The notes under the pieces were generated by a model. The model was not told the origin of the DNA. It was given only the letters and a program-made list of their open reading frames with translations, and made no database searches. From Liquidambar formosana (lineage: Eukaryota > Streptophyta > Magnoliopsida > Saxifragales > Altingiaceae): 64,000 bases of DNA. Position numbers and translations under genes: made by a program. Of this stretch, positions 31,850 to 42,177 are shown one piece after another. Each line of letters opens with the position of its first letter. Positions within the stretch are counted from its first letter, which is position 1. The stretch is taken from NCBI GenBank assembly GCA_039720395.1, contig CM077833.1, forward strand, positions 534,501 through 598,500. Reading direction: 5' to 3'.

Positions 31850-33770
31850 GTCAATGTCTAGGTAAAGGTCAATACCTAGGACAAGTAGATGCAACTCTAA
31901 GTGAAGGTCAACACCTAGGATGAGTACAAGTCAATACTCGAAGAGAATAAAAGTCAGTATTGGGAGTGAAAGTCAACACTCAGGATGAGTAACAGTCAAT
32001 ACTCAAAAGGAGTAGGGATAAATATGAGTGGAGGTCAACACTCGGAGTGAATACTAGTCATACTCAAAGGGAATAGGAATCAGTATTTGAAGTGAAGGTC
32101 AACACTCGGGGTGAGTACTAGTCAATACTCGAGACAAAAATGCTTTAATGATTAGAATGAGTATAGGTCAATACATAGGGTAAGTATGGGTCAATACTCA
32201 AGATGAATATGCGACAATATTCAAGGTAAGTATGGGTCAATACTTTGGATGAGTATATATCAGTACTCGGAATGAGTATAGGTCAATACTCAGGAGAGCC
32301 AATAAGACATCGTATGGGTAAGAGTCATTACTCAAATGAGAACCCATGATGGATAGAAGTCAATATCCATACTGAAAATCTAAAAAGAAATCCCATGAAT
32401 AGAAGTCAATACTTAAAAACACACAAGCAAGGGTCAATGCTTGCTATGAGTAAAGATCAATACTCATAAAGAAAAACTTACGAGCAAGGGTCATTGCTTG
32501 AAATGAGTAGGATTCAATACTCACAGAGAAAGTCATACGAGCATGGGTCAATGCTCAAGATAAAATGTATATAAGCAATGGTCAATGCTTGAAATGAGTA
32601 GGATTCAATACTCACAGAGAAAATCACACGAGCAAGGGTCAACGAGCAAGGGTCAATGCTCAAGCAAAAGTCAATGCTTGAAATGAGTAGGATTCAATAC
32701 TCACAAAGAAAATCATACGAGCAAGGGTCAATGCTCAAGATAAAATGTATACAAGCAAAGGTCAATGCTTGAAATGAGTAGAAGTCAATACTCACGAAGA
32801 AAATTATATGAGCAAGGGTCAATGCTCAAGGTAAAATGTATATAAGCAAAGGTCAATGCTTAAAATGAGTAGGATTCAATACTCACAGAGAAAATTATTC
32901 GAGCAAGGGTCAATGCTCAAGATAAAATGTATACAAGCAAAGGTCAATGCTTTAAATGAGTAGGATTCAATACTCACAGAGAAAATCATTCGAGCTCACA
33001 GAGAAAATCATTCGAGCAAGGGTCAATACTCAAGATAAAATGTATATAAGCAAAGGTCAATGCTTAAAATGAGTAGGATTCAATACTCATAGAGAAAATC
33101 ATTCGAGCAAGGGTCAATGCTCAAGATAAAATGTATATACGCAAAGGTCAATGCTTGAAATGAGTAGGAGTCAATACTCACGAAGAAAATTATATGAGCA
33201 AGGGTCAATGCTCAAGGTAAAATATATATGAGCAAAGGTCAATGCTTGAAATGAGTAGGAGTCAATACTTACTATATGAACAAAAGTCACTGTTGGTGAT
33301 GAATAGGGGTCAATACTCAAAGAATGCCGAGATATTGCATAGGTAGAAGTCAATACCTAAAACAATAACATATGAATAGAGGAGGCATGATGAAGGGGTT
33401 TGGAATCAATACGAACAAAGGTCAATGCTCGAGAGGAGAATATTGGTGAATATTTAGGGACGAGTAGAGATGAATACTCGAAGTGAGTACATATGAATAC
33501 TCAGGGACGAGTGCATGTGAATACTCGGAGTGAGTACATGTGAATACTCGGGGATGAGTAGAGGTAAATACTCGGAGTGAGTACATGTGAATACTCGGGG
33601 ATGAGTAGGGGTGAATACTCAGGGTGAGTATTGGTGAATACTCGGGGATGAGTAGGGGTGAATACTCAGGGTGAGTATTGGTGAATACTCGGGGTGAGTA
33701 CTGGTGAATACTCGGGGTGAGTATATGTGAATACTCAGGGTGAGTACATGTGAATACTCGAGAGAGCCTA
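31850..33770. repeat. Hairpin satellite array in A 3' UTR
   Basis: About 1.9 kb of 20-35-bp units, each an inverted repeat of 5-7 bp around an 8-nt loop of the type AAGGTCAA, GGATTCAA or CATGTGAA. Stems differ but stay complementary: CTAGGTA/TACCTAG (31858-31879), GAGTG/CACTC (32026-32043), ATGGATA/TATCCAT (32349-32370), GAGCA/TGCTC, AAGCA/TGCTT, GAGTA/TACTC. From about 32450 to 33290 three stem types alternate in a roughly 91-bp higher-order unit. The right part (33420-33765) is dominated by GAGTA units. Confidence 0.88.
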
Positions 33771-36029
33771 CGAAGACACTAGTTAAGTGGGGAGTCCCTA
33801 TTCATAAGACAGGAATGGTATAGAGACTAAGCCAAAACCATATGGAGAGAAACTATCAACCACACAACCAAAAACGAAAGCTAATCAAATATGATCATGG
33901 GAAAATGAACCCCCAAAACTCAATGAACACTGCATATTACTAATGCACACATCAATTAATCAATCAACTCAAGTAAAATTGATTCACACAGATTTATGAG
34001 CACAAGTTCATGCACAGAAATATTATCTAGAAATGGTTTTGCAAACCTATCATTCTTTTTCCTTAAAGACCTCTTTACATACTTAGCACAATCATGGAAT
34101 TTTCAGAAGCATTTTTCTTTGTTTATAAAATGGTGGTCGAACCTTCTTAGGAAACAATGCAATTTAGGAGGATCGGATCAAACCCATGAATTCTTTTTCA
34201 AGGTATAGGAATGGAGTGGAATCACCTCTTATTCTCTTCTTCTTTCTTCACTTCTCTTTTTTCAAAACCCTAACTTTTGCCTAGATTGCCCTTACAGGTT
34301 TTCAACCTGGCGGGTTGCCCTAATTTTTGCCTAGGCCGCCCTTTCGGGTTTTCAACCTAGCAGGCTCTTCTTCTTTTCCTCTTTTTTTTTTTTTTTTTTT
34401 TTTTTCTTCTTCTTTTTCCCTTCTCTCCTTAGCACAAAGAAATTCAACTCATGAAGCCCCAGCCCATTCCCTTCATCAATTTATTTAAGTTCTCTGAACA
34501 AGACAAACTAGCCCCAGCATTCATTCAAATTCTTCTTTAAGAAGCATAATCAGCCCCTGGGTTCATAACACATTCACGTTCTTCAATTGAGCAAAATAAA
34601 TCAACCCCAATCTCACGAAATCACATGCTTACAACTAAGGCAAATCGTTTCACAGTGGTTACTGCTACCCCTTTTCCATCATTAAATCCATGACAAGAGT
34701 CTAAGTCAGAAGGTAAGAAGATATAGAGTTTGATGGAATCCACAAATGAATCATTATGACTGAACACTTTCAAAGGACGAGGTCTATGACCACTAGAAAT
34801 ACACAAGACTCAAGAGAGGCGAAGGAGGTAAATGGGGGGACATCCGAAGGACTCAAACCAAACAAGAACAAGAAGAATAATCAAATTAACTTTCTCGGTG
34901 GCATGTAGTATTTTAGCTCACTAATTTGATGAATAAGACCGTTTCTTCTTAACTTAGTCACAAAGAATTGCCTTCAATGGTTGGTTATATGTAAAGCCTC
35001 TTTCTTTCTTCCTCTTTTTTGTTTTCTTTTTCAATGAATTAGACCGCACCCAAAGTAACTTTATGGGCTGCCTACGTATCTCCACTTTGATTAACCAAAC
35101 TAACATTTCTTTTTTGGTAGAGAATCAGGTCTTCGTAGTTCAAAGCATTCTATTTTTTTCATCATTTTTTCAAAAGCCCTAACTTTTGCCTAGGTCGCCT
35201 TTTTAGGTTTTCAACCTAGCGGGCTTAGGCTCTACACATAACCACATAGGGACCACCCTTTACTTGGCTTGAACTTCTCCAACGAGTCACGAACATGGGT
35301 TGTAGTCTTCTTTGATCATAAAACTCTCTTGATTGTTGTTGATTCTCCTTCTTGAGGCTTTTGGATGTTAATCTCCTCCCTTTTCTTTTTGTACTTTTTT
35401 TTTGTTTTTTTGTGCACTTTTCCTTCTCTTTTTTTTCTTTTCACAATTTTTTCTTTTGACTTTTTTTTTTTAGGGAGAGGGAAATAAACATCTCCAAAAG
35501 CTCACCATGCTAATTGATTTCTTCTTTTGATCTCTGAATTGCTTCTTACAAGGGTTTCAAGATCTTCTTAAGTTGCTTGCCCTAGGTCTTCATGTAGTGT
35601 AATGGGCGGGTGGCCCTTATGTTTACCATTTTGGACTTCTCATTGTTTCCAAGTTAATCAATTGCAGCTCATTCATCATTCATCATTCATTATGTTTGCT
35701 CTTTAGTGGGAAGAGCTTTCAAGCTTCTTAGGAAATATTTTCATGCCAGTTTGATTGTCAATTGATTGAGGAGAATAGAAATAGAGAGACAATGGAATTA
35801 TTGAAATCAAACTTTGTATTGAGGGAATGAAGGTGAACACATTGACAATGACTGGGACTCAAAAGACTCAAAACTTCAATGGACATTTGACTTGAAAGAC
35901 GAAAACAATTAAATAACTAGAAAACAAAGAAATAAACCCTAAGTCTTCTGTAGGACAAACAACCTAAACTCTTTATCACAAACAGTCATGACAAAATTGG
36001 TGCGACAGTGAGCACTAAATGGATTGCCT
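33771..36029 (-). other. Non-coding stretch of A replacing pol
   Basis: No supported gene. It holds three copies of a roughly 50-bp block (TTTTGCCTAGG ... GGTTTTCAACCTAG) at about 34262-34315, 34316-34372 and 35172-35225; element B has one copy at 43575-43628, just after its pol stop. The segment near 35041-35100 (GACCGCACCCAA ... GGGCTGCCTACGTATC) matches B 43429-43470. So A kept the sequence flanking the pol end while losing pol. Poly-T runs occur at 34383-34412 and about 35395-35475. Confidence 0.65.
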
Positions 36030-37316
36030 TTAGAGTGAATGATTGGGTGCCTTAGGTGGAGAGACAATTCCCTTGTCAAAGAGGTCTTGGATTTCATGTT
36101 TCAACCTTGGGCATCGATCAGTGCTATGCCCCTTGCCTTGGTGGAAGTCACAATACTCATTCTCTTTAAAGCGACGAGGTAATGGGTTAGGCAACGGTGC
36201 TGGGTCAAGGGGTTGAAGCAAACCTTTCACCTTTAACTTCTCAAAAACATCGCTTAATGGCATGTAAAGTTCGGTAAATTGGCGAGACTGTTGGGGAGAT
36301 ATGGCATTAACATGCCTATGTGTCTTTCCATTACTTCCAATTCGGGAGTTCCCTAATGTCTCATCTTCCTCAATTGTACCATCACCAATGGCATCTTCTA
36401 CTTGAGTTCCAGCCCCAATCAAGGCCTTAAAGTTTGGAAAATAGCTTGCAAATAGATGCTTATGGTAGATAGGGAGGAGGTTCTTAACTACCATCTGAAT
36501 CTGCTCTTCTTCATTGGGTCGGTTCACCATTTGAGAAGCCTTTCGTCTCCACCTTGTAATGAATCCAGAGAAAGTTTCATTAGCCCCTTGTTTTGTAGTC
36601 TCCAAGTCTCTTCGAGTAACGTCCACCTCCGTATTATACTTGTAGTGCTCCGAGAATTCATTACATCTGTCCTCCCAAGTCCGAGTCCTATTCTCATCCA
36701 ATGATAAAAACCATTTCAAAGCGGAAGTGGCCAAGGTTTCATGGAACATTTGAGCCAAAAGCTCGTCAGTGGCCCCTCGAGGGTGCATAGCTCGCACATA
36801 CATCTTCAAATGAGTCTTAGGACAGCCTGTCCCATCAAATTTCTCCAACTCTGGCATCTTGAATTGCAATGGAATACGAGCTGTTGGAAACAGAGATAAA
36901 GTTCTCACATCGACCATGTCATCAGCCTTACGAATCCCTTTTATAGTTCTCTCCAATGCCTCTACCTTGCTAGCTAACACAGAATCATTACTGGTACCCT
37001 CTCCTTTGGTTTCCCCTTCTAGGTTGATGACTACAGGTTTTGAACTACTTTCCCCCCTTGTTTTGGTGTTCTCATTGGATTGAGGTCCCTCTTTGGTGTC
37101 AGCCCCATGAGGTATACCCGAGGAATGGGCCTTAGAGCCATTCTGTTTGAGATCTGCCATCTTCTGTTGGTTCTCTTGAGCCATTTTCAATGCTGTATCG
37201 GATGTCTTGGCGGTGTGGTCAAGCTTGGCCATAATGGCTTTCAAGCAAGCCTCAAGGTCAAAGTTCCTTTCACTAGTCCCTTTGTTAGCCATCTCGGGTT
37301 CAAAATTTGAGTCCAA
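36030..37316 (-). CDS. gag: Gag of element A (428 aa)
   Basis: Full open frame, start 37316, stop at 36030. It forms the capsid/nucleocapsid of the retrotransposon particle. The core (MPELEKFDGTGCPKTHLKMY ... ALKWFLSLDENRTRTWEDR ... TKQGANETFSGFITRWRRKAS) is close to the B Gag. One zinc-knuckle-like motif, C-x2-H-x4-H-x4-C (CDFHQGKGHSTDRC), lies near the C-terminus, where B has two; the protein ends soon after. It is the only protein gene in element A. An intact frame in an otherwise non-coding element suggests Gag works in cis or that A is very recent. Confidence 0.9.
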   Translation of the reverse strand: MDSNFEPEMANKGTSERNFDLEACLKAIMAKLDHTAKTSDTALKMAQENQQKMADLKQNGSKAHSSGIPHGADTKEGPQSNENTKTRGESSSKPVVINLEGETKGEGTSNDSVLASKVEALERTIKGIRKADDMVDVRTLSLFPTARIPLQFKMPELEKFDGTGCPKTHLKMYVRAMHPRGATDELLAQMFHETLATSALKWFLSLDENRTRTWEDRCNEFSEHYKYNTEVDVTRRDLETTKQGANETFSGFITRWRRKASQMVNRPNEEEQIQMVVKNLLPIYHKHLFASYFPNFKALIGAGTQVEDAIGDGTIEEDETLGNSRIGSNGKTHRHVNAISPQQSRQFTELYMPLSDVFEKLKVKGLLQPLDPAPLPNPLPRRFKENEYCDFHQGKGHSTDRCPRLKHEIQDLFDKGIVSPPKAPNHSL

Positions 37317-38410
37317 CCTTAATAAGTTGTCACGGGTTTAATCCAACCCCCCTTCAAGAACAAAATCCCCTTTTTAGGCTATGACCAAAACATTTTAACA
37401 ATATTTCCATGACTGTGCTAAATTGATAAATGTGATCTTATAAAGCATCCCCTTAGTTAGACATCTCATCTTCAAGGGTACCTTGAAGTGTGAAGGTGAC
37501 GTACTAAGGACATGAAGGTGAGTCACTTAGTCTTAGGTTCTAACCATTAGCAATCACAAAACTATCAAGAATCACTTTCCCCCAAGTGTAGGCAAACTAT
37601 GAGCCAGGTCTAAATAGGATATCTCCCTAGTTAGACACCTCATCCTCAAAGATGTCCTTAAGATGGAAGGTGAGGTGGCATACTAAAGACATAAAGATGA
37701 ATAAGCCCCAACTTCTTAACCCTTAATTAAACACTTCATTCCAAACAAGCCCCTATTGGTTTACTTAAAAGCCCATGATTAAATGATCTTAGCTCACATA
37801 CCTTTAATTAGTCCATCCTTCCTTTTCGGAGCCCCTTGGGTGAAGGGTGGATGTACTTACTAAGGGTACGTAGGTGAGACCATATATCAAGTGTCAATCA
37901 CTACACATGGTTAAAATAAACCTAAGCCTAGAACACAACTTATGAGCATAGCAACACAACACAAGCACGGCATGATATCACTACAATCAAGTATGGGTGC
38001 ATAAAGGTGAGACCATAGTGCCCTACAAGTCTGTCTATATGGACTAATGATAAGGGTAGGCTGGGGTCCTTCACTTGCTTGAGCAATCTTTATACCTAAC
38101 CACATGTGGCATCAGGAACGCCGCGTGGGTCCAGCAGTACGTGATTAACTCATTTGATATACCCAAGGGCAAGCCCAAGGGTACTTGGCAAGAGAGGTTG
38201 AGAGCTTTCACCCCAACACATGGAATCAGGAAAACCAAGGTTGAGGCTAGGCCCGTCAATGGCAAGGGACATCGATCCTAATATGCAAGAATTTGCGCAC
38301 ACAATGCAATAAATGAAAGCACACAATCAAGCGGATGCAATGTGATTGATTTTAATTAACAAAAGAAATTAACTTAGCCCAATCAAATTGTATAGAGTCT
38401 AGCCCACAAT
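37317..38410 (-). other. 5' UTR of element A
   Basis: No supported gene. Loosely repeated phrases (GAAGGTGAG, TACTAAGGACAT and relatives) recur near 37490, 37650, 37850 and 38000. A patch at 38075-38281 is highly similar to B 60297-60503; the differences do not favour synonymous sites, so it looks like conserved leader rather than protein. Confidence 0.6.
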
Positions 38411-38428
38411 TCCCCAGTGGAGTCGCCA
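38411..38428 (-). other. Primer-binding site of element A
   Basis: Minus-strand TGGCGACTCCACTGGGGA, 4 nt from the LTR edge. Same as in element B. It resembles the tRNA-Arg-type sites reported for Tat/Ogre elements; the exact tRNA should be checked. Confidence 0.75.
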
Positions 38429-38432
38429 AGTC

Positions 38433-41389
38433 TGTGAACCCCAGAAATTGTTAAGGCCCACAGGAGGGTTTAAAAGTCGCCAATCTGTGGACCCAGGAAA
38501 AGAGGGCCCACGAATGGGTTTGGAAAAAGAAAGGAGTCGCCACCTTATTTTTTAAAGGAAACAAGGAAAACCCTAAAAACAGTTTTGTTTTAGGAAAACA
38601 AAAGATTGACTCCATATTTAAAAATGGAAAGGCAAATGATCTTTTGGAAACCAGAGAATTCGGGGATTCGGAGGCTAAGTTACGATATGGGAAGGTTCTA
38701 GGCAAAGCCTATAAGCACCCATATCGCCCTAAACGGTCTCTTAATTTAATTGGGCTAAATCAAAGTCTTAATCACACATAAATCAACAGTTATCATCACA
38801 AGACAGCATGCATATCATTCATTCATTCATCCATATAATCATGTAAATCAAAGAAAAAACAGAAAAAAGAAGGAGGGGGAGAAAACCTAGGATACTTAGT
38901 ATCCTAGGGCGGACTTGAACATCACGAAGAGCGCCTACGTACCATGTATGGAAATACATGGATCAAAGTCCACGTAGTTCGAAAGGGAATAGGGTTATAA
39001 CCTAATCAAGGCCTATGGTAAACCCTAAGTTTCCTTTCAAGTAAAACATGGTAAGCTTCCAAAAATGAATGATTCTCAAAAGGTTTTTAGTAAAATATGG
39101 AATTTTGATAAAAGATGGAAACTTTGATTTAAAAGGTATTTTTTTATTGAAAGGAAACTATAGAATCTACCATACCCCTCTATTAGGAAACAACCCTAGG
39201 GGGGAGAAAGGGAAAGTTTCAAAGAAAGGGAAGAAGGGTGAATTGGGGCACCCTCATACCCTACTTACCTTAAGCAAAAGCAACCTGTCAAAGTAACCAC
39301 CCTATTGCATAGGGTAATTACCTTATTTGTAAGATTTCATCTCACAATAGCCAAAATAACCACCCCACATTGGTGGCGTAGTTGCACCTGTTGTACCTGT
39401 CAAAGCACCTACAATTTCCATGCAAACATACCAAAAATGCCAACCAAACAAGCTAGATTCCAAATCAAGCCATTATCATGCCCAAACATGGGCTAACACA
39501 TGCTCAAAATATCATATCAAGGACAAATAACAGATCTGGATAGAATTGAAATAAGGCTTAAAATCAACCACAAGTCATGCAACAACATGAATCATAAGCT
39601 AACTGAAACCCTAATTCAACCCTACATGCAATGACATGCAAAAAACCCTAAAATCAACTATATGAATGCTAGAAATATCATAGTTATCAAATATGCAGCA
39701 CATATATATCAACTATGAAGAAAACACAAAGAAAAACCCTAAGCTATCATGCTATATGCAACTAAACTCACACAAGGATGATAAAAACCCTAGAATCACA
39801 ATTGTGCTAAAAAACACATTGAATAACTTTAAATCATGCAAAGCCCATCATAGACATCATGCTAATCATGCATATTAATCAATAGAAGCATCCACACATG
39901 AGAAAAATACAAGCTTGCACATGAAATATAGCTATTCTAAACATAAACTCCATTCCAGCACTAAGGAAATCCTAGAATCCCAAACATGCAGCAAATCACA
40001 TGGAATAACATCCTAGCATACTAAACAGCCCACAAATATGATCCTAAACATGCATGGAAGCAACAAGACATGATAAAAACACAAGCTCTAATATGCAATC
40101 ATCCTAATCTATGCAAAACCCTAACTTTAAAAGAGAGAAGAAGAGGAAGGGGGGAATACCTATGGTGAAGTATCCTTTTGCTGCTGTAGGGAGTCCTCCT
40201 TCTCTTGTGTACTGCTGTGAGTTCCTTCCTTCAAGCCTTCAAGCAATGCTCCAGCCCTCCTCCAAGCTTACTCTCACACTCTCTCACTCAAAGTATAGGT
40301 TAAACTACCCTAAGGATGGCTGCCATAGCCTCCAAGTCTCACACATGCCTCACACTTCAGAATTTTCTCTCCCAGTGGCCTCCCCCATTGTTGAAGTATA
40401 AGGGGGTATTTATAGGGATTGAGGGGAAACCCTCAATGGTTGGGATTAAAACCCTAGGGATTGATCCAAGGGCTCTTAGAGGTTCCCTTGGGGCTCAAGT
40501 AGGTCAAATAGGGCTGAAATTAGGGTTAAATGGCGGCTGGAGGCGAGCAAATCCGAGAAAATAGGATGGGAGTCGCGTCAAGACTCAAAAAAGGAAAGTG
40601 GCTCGGGTGACCACCTGGGGCTGCGCGGCTAGCCACCTGGGCCCAGGCGGCTAGCCGCCCAGGCCTGGGTGGTCACCCGAGGCCATGTCAGCTTAAGCCC
40701 ATTTTTGACCCTTTCGACTTCCAAATGCGTTTCCGGGCTCAAATCAACTCCGATTTTGACGAAACGAAAGCCAAAACGACCGTGTTTCGAAGGGGAATGT
40801 AATTTGAGTCACTTGAGGGCAAGAAACCATAGCCATGGCTGCATGGTTGGGTCCTACAAAGGTGGTTAACCGCTATGCCTCACCATCGCTTAGCTTAGGT
40901 ATGCATATAGGGTCGCACCGAATGCTTTCCAATTCGAAATTCAACCTCCCTAAACACATTTGGGGATGAAATTAAGACTAATCAAGGTCAAATGAGTAGT
41001 CATAGAGTGAAAATCATGAGCCAATTCGAGCTAACCCGAAATAGGTCTCTTAACCAACCTGAGCCATATTGAGCCATTCTAATCCCGAACCATCAATTCA
41101 TCAAATTGAACCCATAAATACCTCAAATGCATCCATATGAACTCCAATTGGCAACTTGGAGATCATTTCAAGGTTAAATGGAAAGTTTGTGGCCTAAAAG
41201 ACGATTATGCCCCTCAAGTCACAAAAGCTCTTATTATCCCTCAAAATCAACTCTAAATTGAACGAAAATTCATATCCAATGTCCTTGTGATTCTAGAAAG
41301 CTAATGCAAGTAACTAGACTCAAAAACAAAACAAAAACATGCATGGAATGACAAACCCTAGTAAGGTGGTGCAAAAATGGGGTGTGACA
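38433..41389 (-). mobile_element. Element A 5' LTR (2,957 bp)
   Basis: Same length as the 3' LTR with about eight substitutions by eye. TATA at 40406-40415 (minus) and 80-bp palindrome at 40602-40681. Followed by the TSD ATGTT. Confidence 0.92.
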
Positions 41390-41407
41390 ATGTTTATACT
41401 TTCCTAG

Positions 41408-41703
41408 GTTCCACGGGAGTATGCCCAGGAATGCATTGAACTCAATGAAGGATTGAGGAGGGATCTTGTGCGAATGAGTTTAGAGAACTCAGTTCTAGAA
41501 GCACGCTTGAATCCCCAAGTGAGTGATCATCTTTTTAGCTGTTAACTAGGATTGGCACCATTACCCTCCTAACTCATTATCTTTGTTTGCAACAGGCATC
41601 ATCGTCTAATCCACCACAGGATATGCCCCCTTCTAGAGCACCTCGTTCAGGGCATGATGGAGCTGGGCCAAGTCGAAAGAGAAGGCCCACGGGAAATCAT
41701 TGA
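41408..41703 (+). CDS. Plant mobile domain gene of element B, exons 6-7
   Basis: Exon 6 is 41408-41518 (VPREYAQECIELNEGLRRDL...), a helical, charged stretch; exon 7 is 41596-41703, a Ser/Pro/Arg-rich tail ending GNH and stop TGA 41701-41703. The acceptor of exon 6 (TTTCCTAG) lies 13 bp right of element A's TSD, so intron 5 is now about 12.7 kb but still has both splice sites. Both introns here are phase 0, continuing exons 1-5 in frame. Confidence 0.8.
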
Positions 41704-41954
41704 GTTTCACTCACCTCTTGTTAGGAATGTTTGGAACTTACTATCTTCTTGTCATGTACTAATTAGGAATTTCAATTCCCAACCTTGAACCTTTATTATG
41801 GATACTTGATGAATCTATGTTGAACTTTATTGCAATGATATGATCTTGTATTGTGTGAAAAATGGGCTTAAATCAAGCACAAAAAAGTCAAAACATCACA
41901 AAAGGGCCAAACGAAGGCATAACAAGGCAAAAATGGGCGAAACAAAGCGGCGGT
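41704..41954 (+). other. Spacer between the two antisense genes of B
   Basis: Probable 3' UTR of the PMD gene followed by A-rich sequence (CAAAAGGGCCAAACGAAGGC...) resembling the flank of the other palindromes. No gene is seen. Confidence 0.45.
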
Positions 41955-42034
41955 CTCGGGTGACCACCTGGGGCTGGGCGGCTAGCCGCCTGGGCCCAGG
42001 CGGCTAGCCGCCCAGGCCTGGGTGGTCACCCGAG
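41955..42034. promoter_or_regulatory. 80-bp palindrome upstream of the B DUF7745-like gene
   Basis: The best copy in the window: 40-bp arms pair except for about four central-arm bases, and both arms contain GGCGGCTAGCCGCC, itself a 14-bp palindrome. It lies about 87 bp upstream of the TATA box and 143 bp upstream of the start codon. Confidence 0.85.
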
Positions 42035-42120
42035 CCCGAAGCGGTGTTTCGCCTGATTTTAGGAAACTTCCTATTTTGACGGGATTCCACCTTCCAAAAC
42101 ACGGATTTCCGAATTTTTTC

Positions 42121-42130
42121 CTATAAAAGC
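42121..42130 (+). promoter_or_regulatory. TATA box of the B DUF7745-like gene
   Basis: CTATAAAAGC, 48 bp upstream of the first base of the start codon. It gives the antisense gene its own plant-type promoter and a short leader of about 25 nt. Confidence 0.65.
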
Positions 42131-42177
42131 ACATCCAAGGGGTCTCAAACCCTACTAACATTCATTGAGAGCAAGTT

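Larger units (their letters stand above)
28747..41389 (-). mobile_element. Element A: gag-only relative of element B
   Basis: TSD ATGTT on both sides (28742-28746 and 41390-41394). LTRs are 2,957 bp each (28747-31703 and 38433-41389), with about eight differences by eye. Minus-strand order: 5' LTR, primer-binding site 38411-38428, 5' UTR, gag (37316-36030), long non-coding stretch, hairpin array (33770-31850), polypurine tract, 3' LTR. Protease, RT, RNase H, integrase and the antisense genes are absent, so A must rely on an autonomous partner such as B, whose gag, primer site and LTR are similar. It is inserted in intron 5 of B's PMD gene, leaving the splice sites intact. Confidence 0.92.

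Noticed and set aside
31850..33770. CRISPR array
   Set aside because: Spacing is irregular, units grade into each other, spacers are not unique, and the DNA is plant retrotransposon.
38075..38281. 68-codon open frame conserved in A and B leaders
   Set aside because: Differences between copies are mostly amino-acid changing, so coding selection is not supported; treated as conserved leader.
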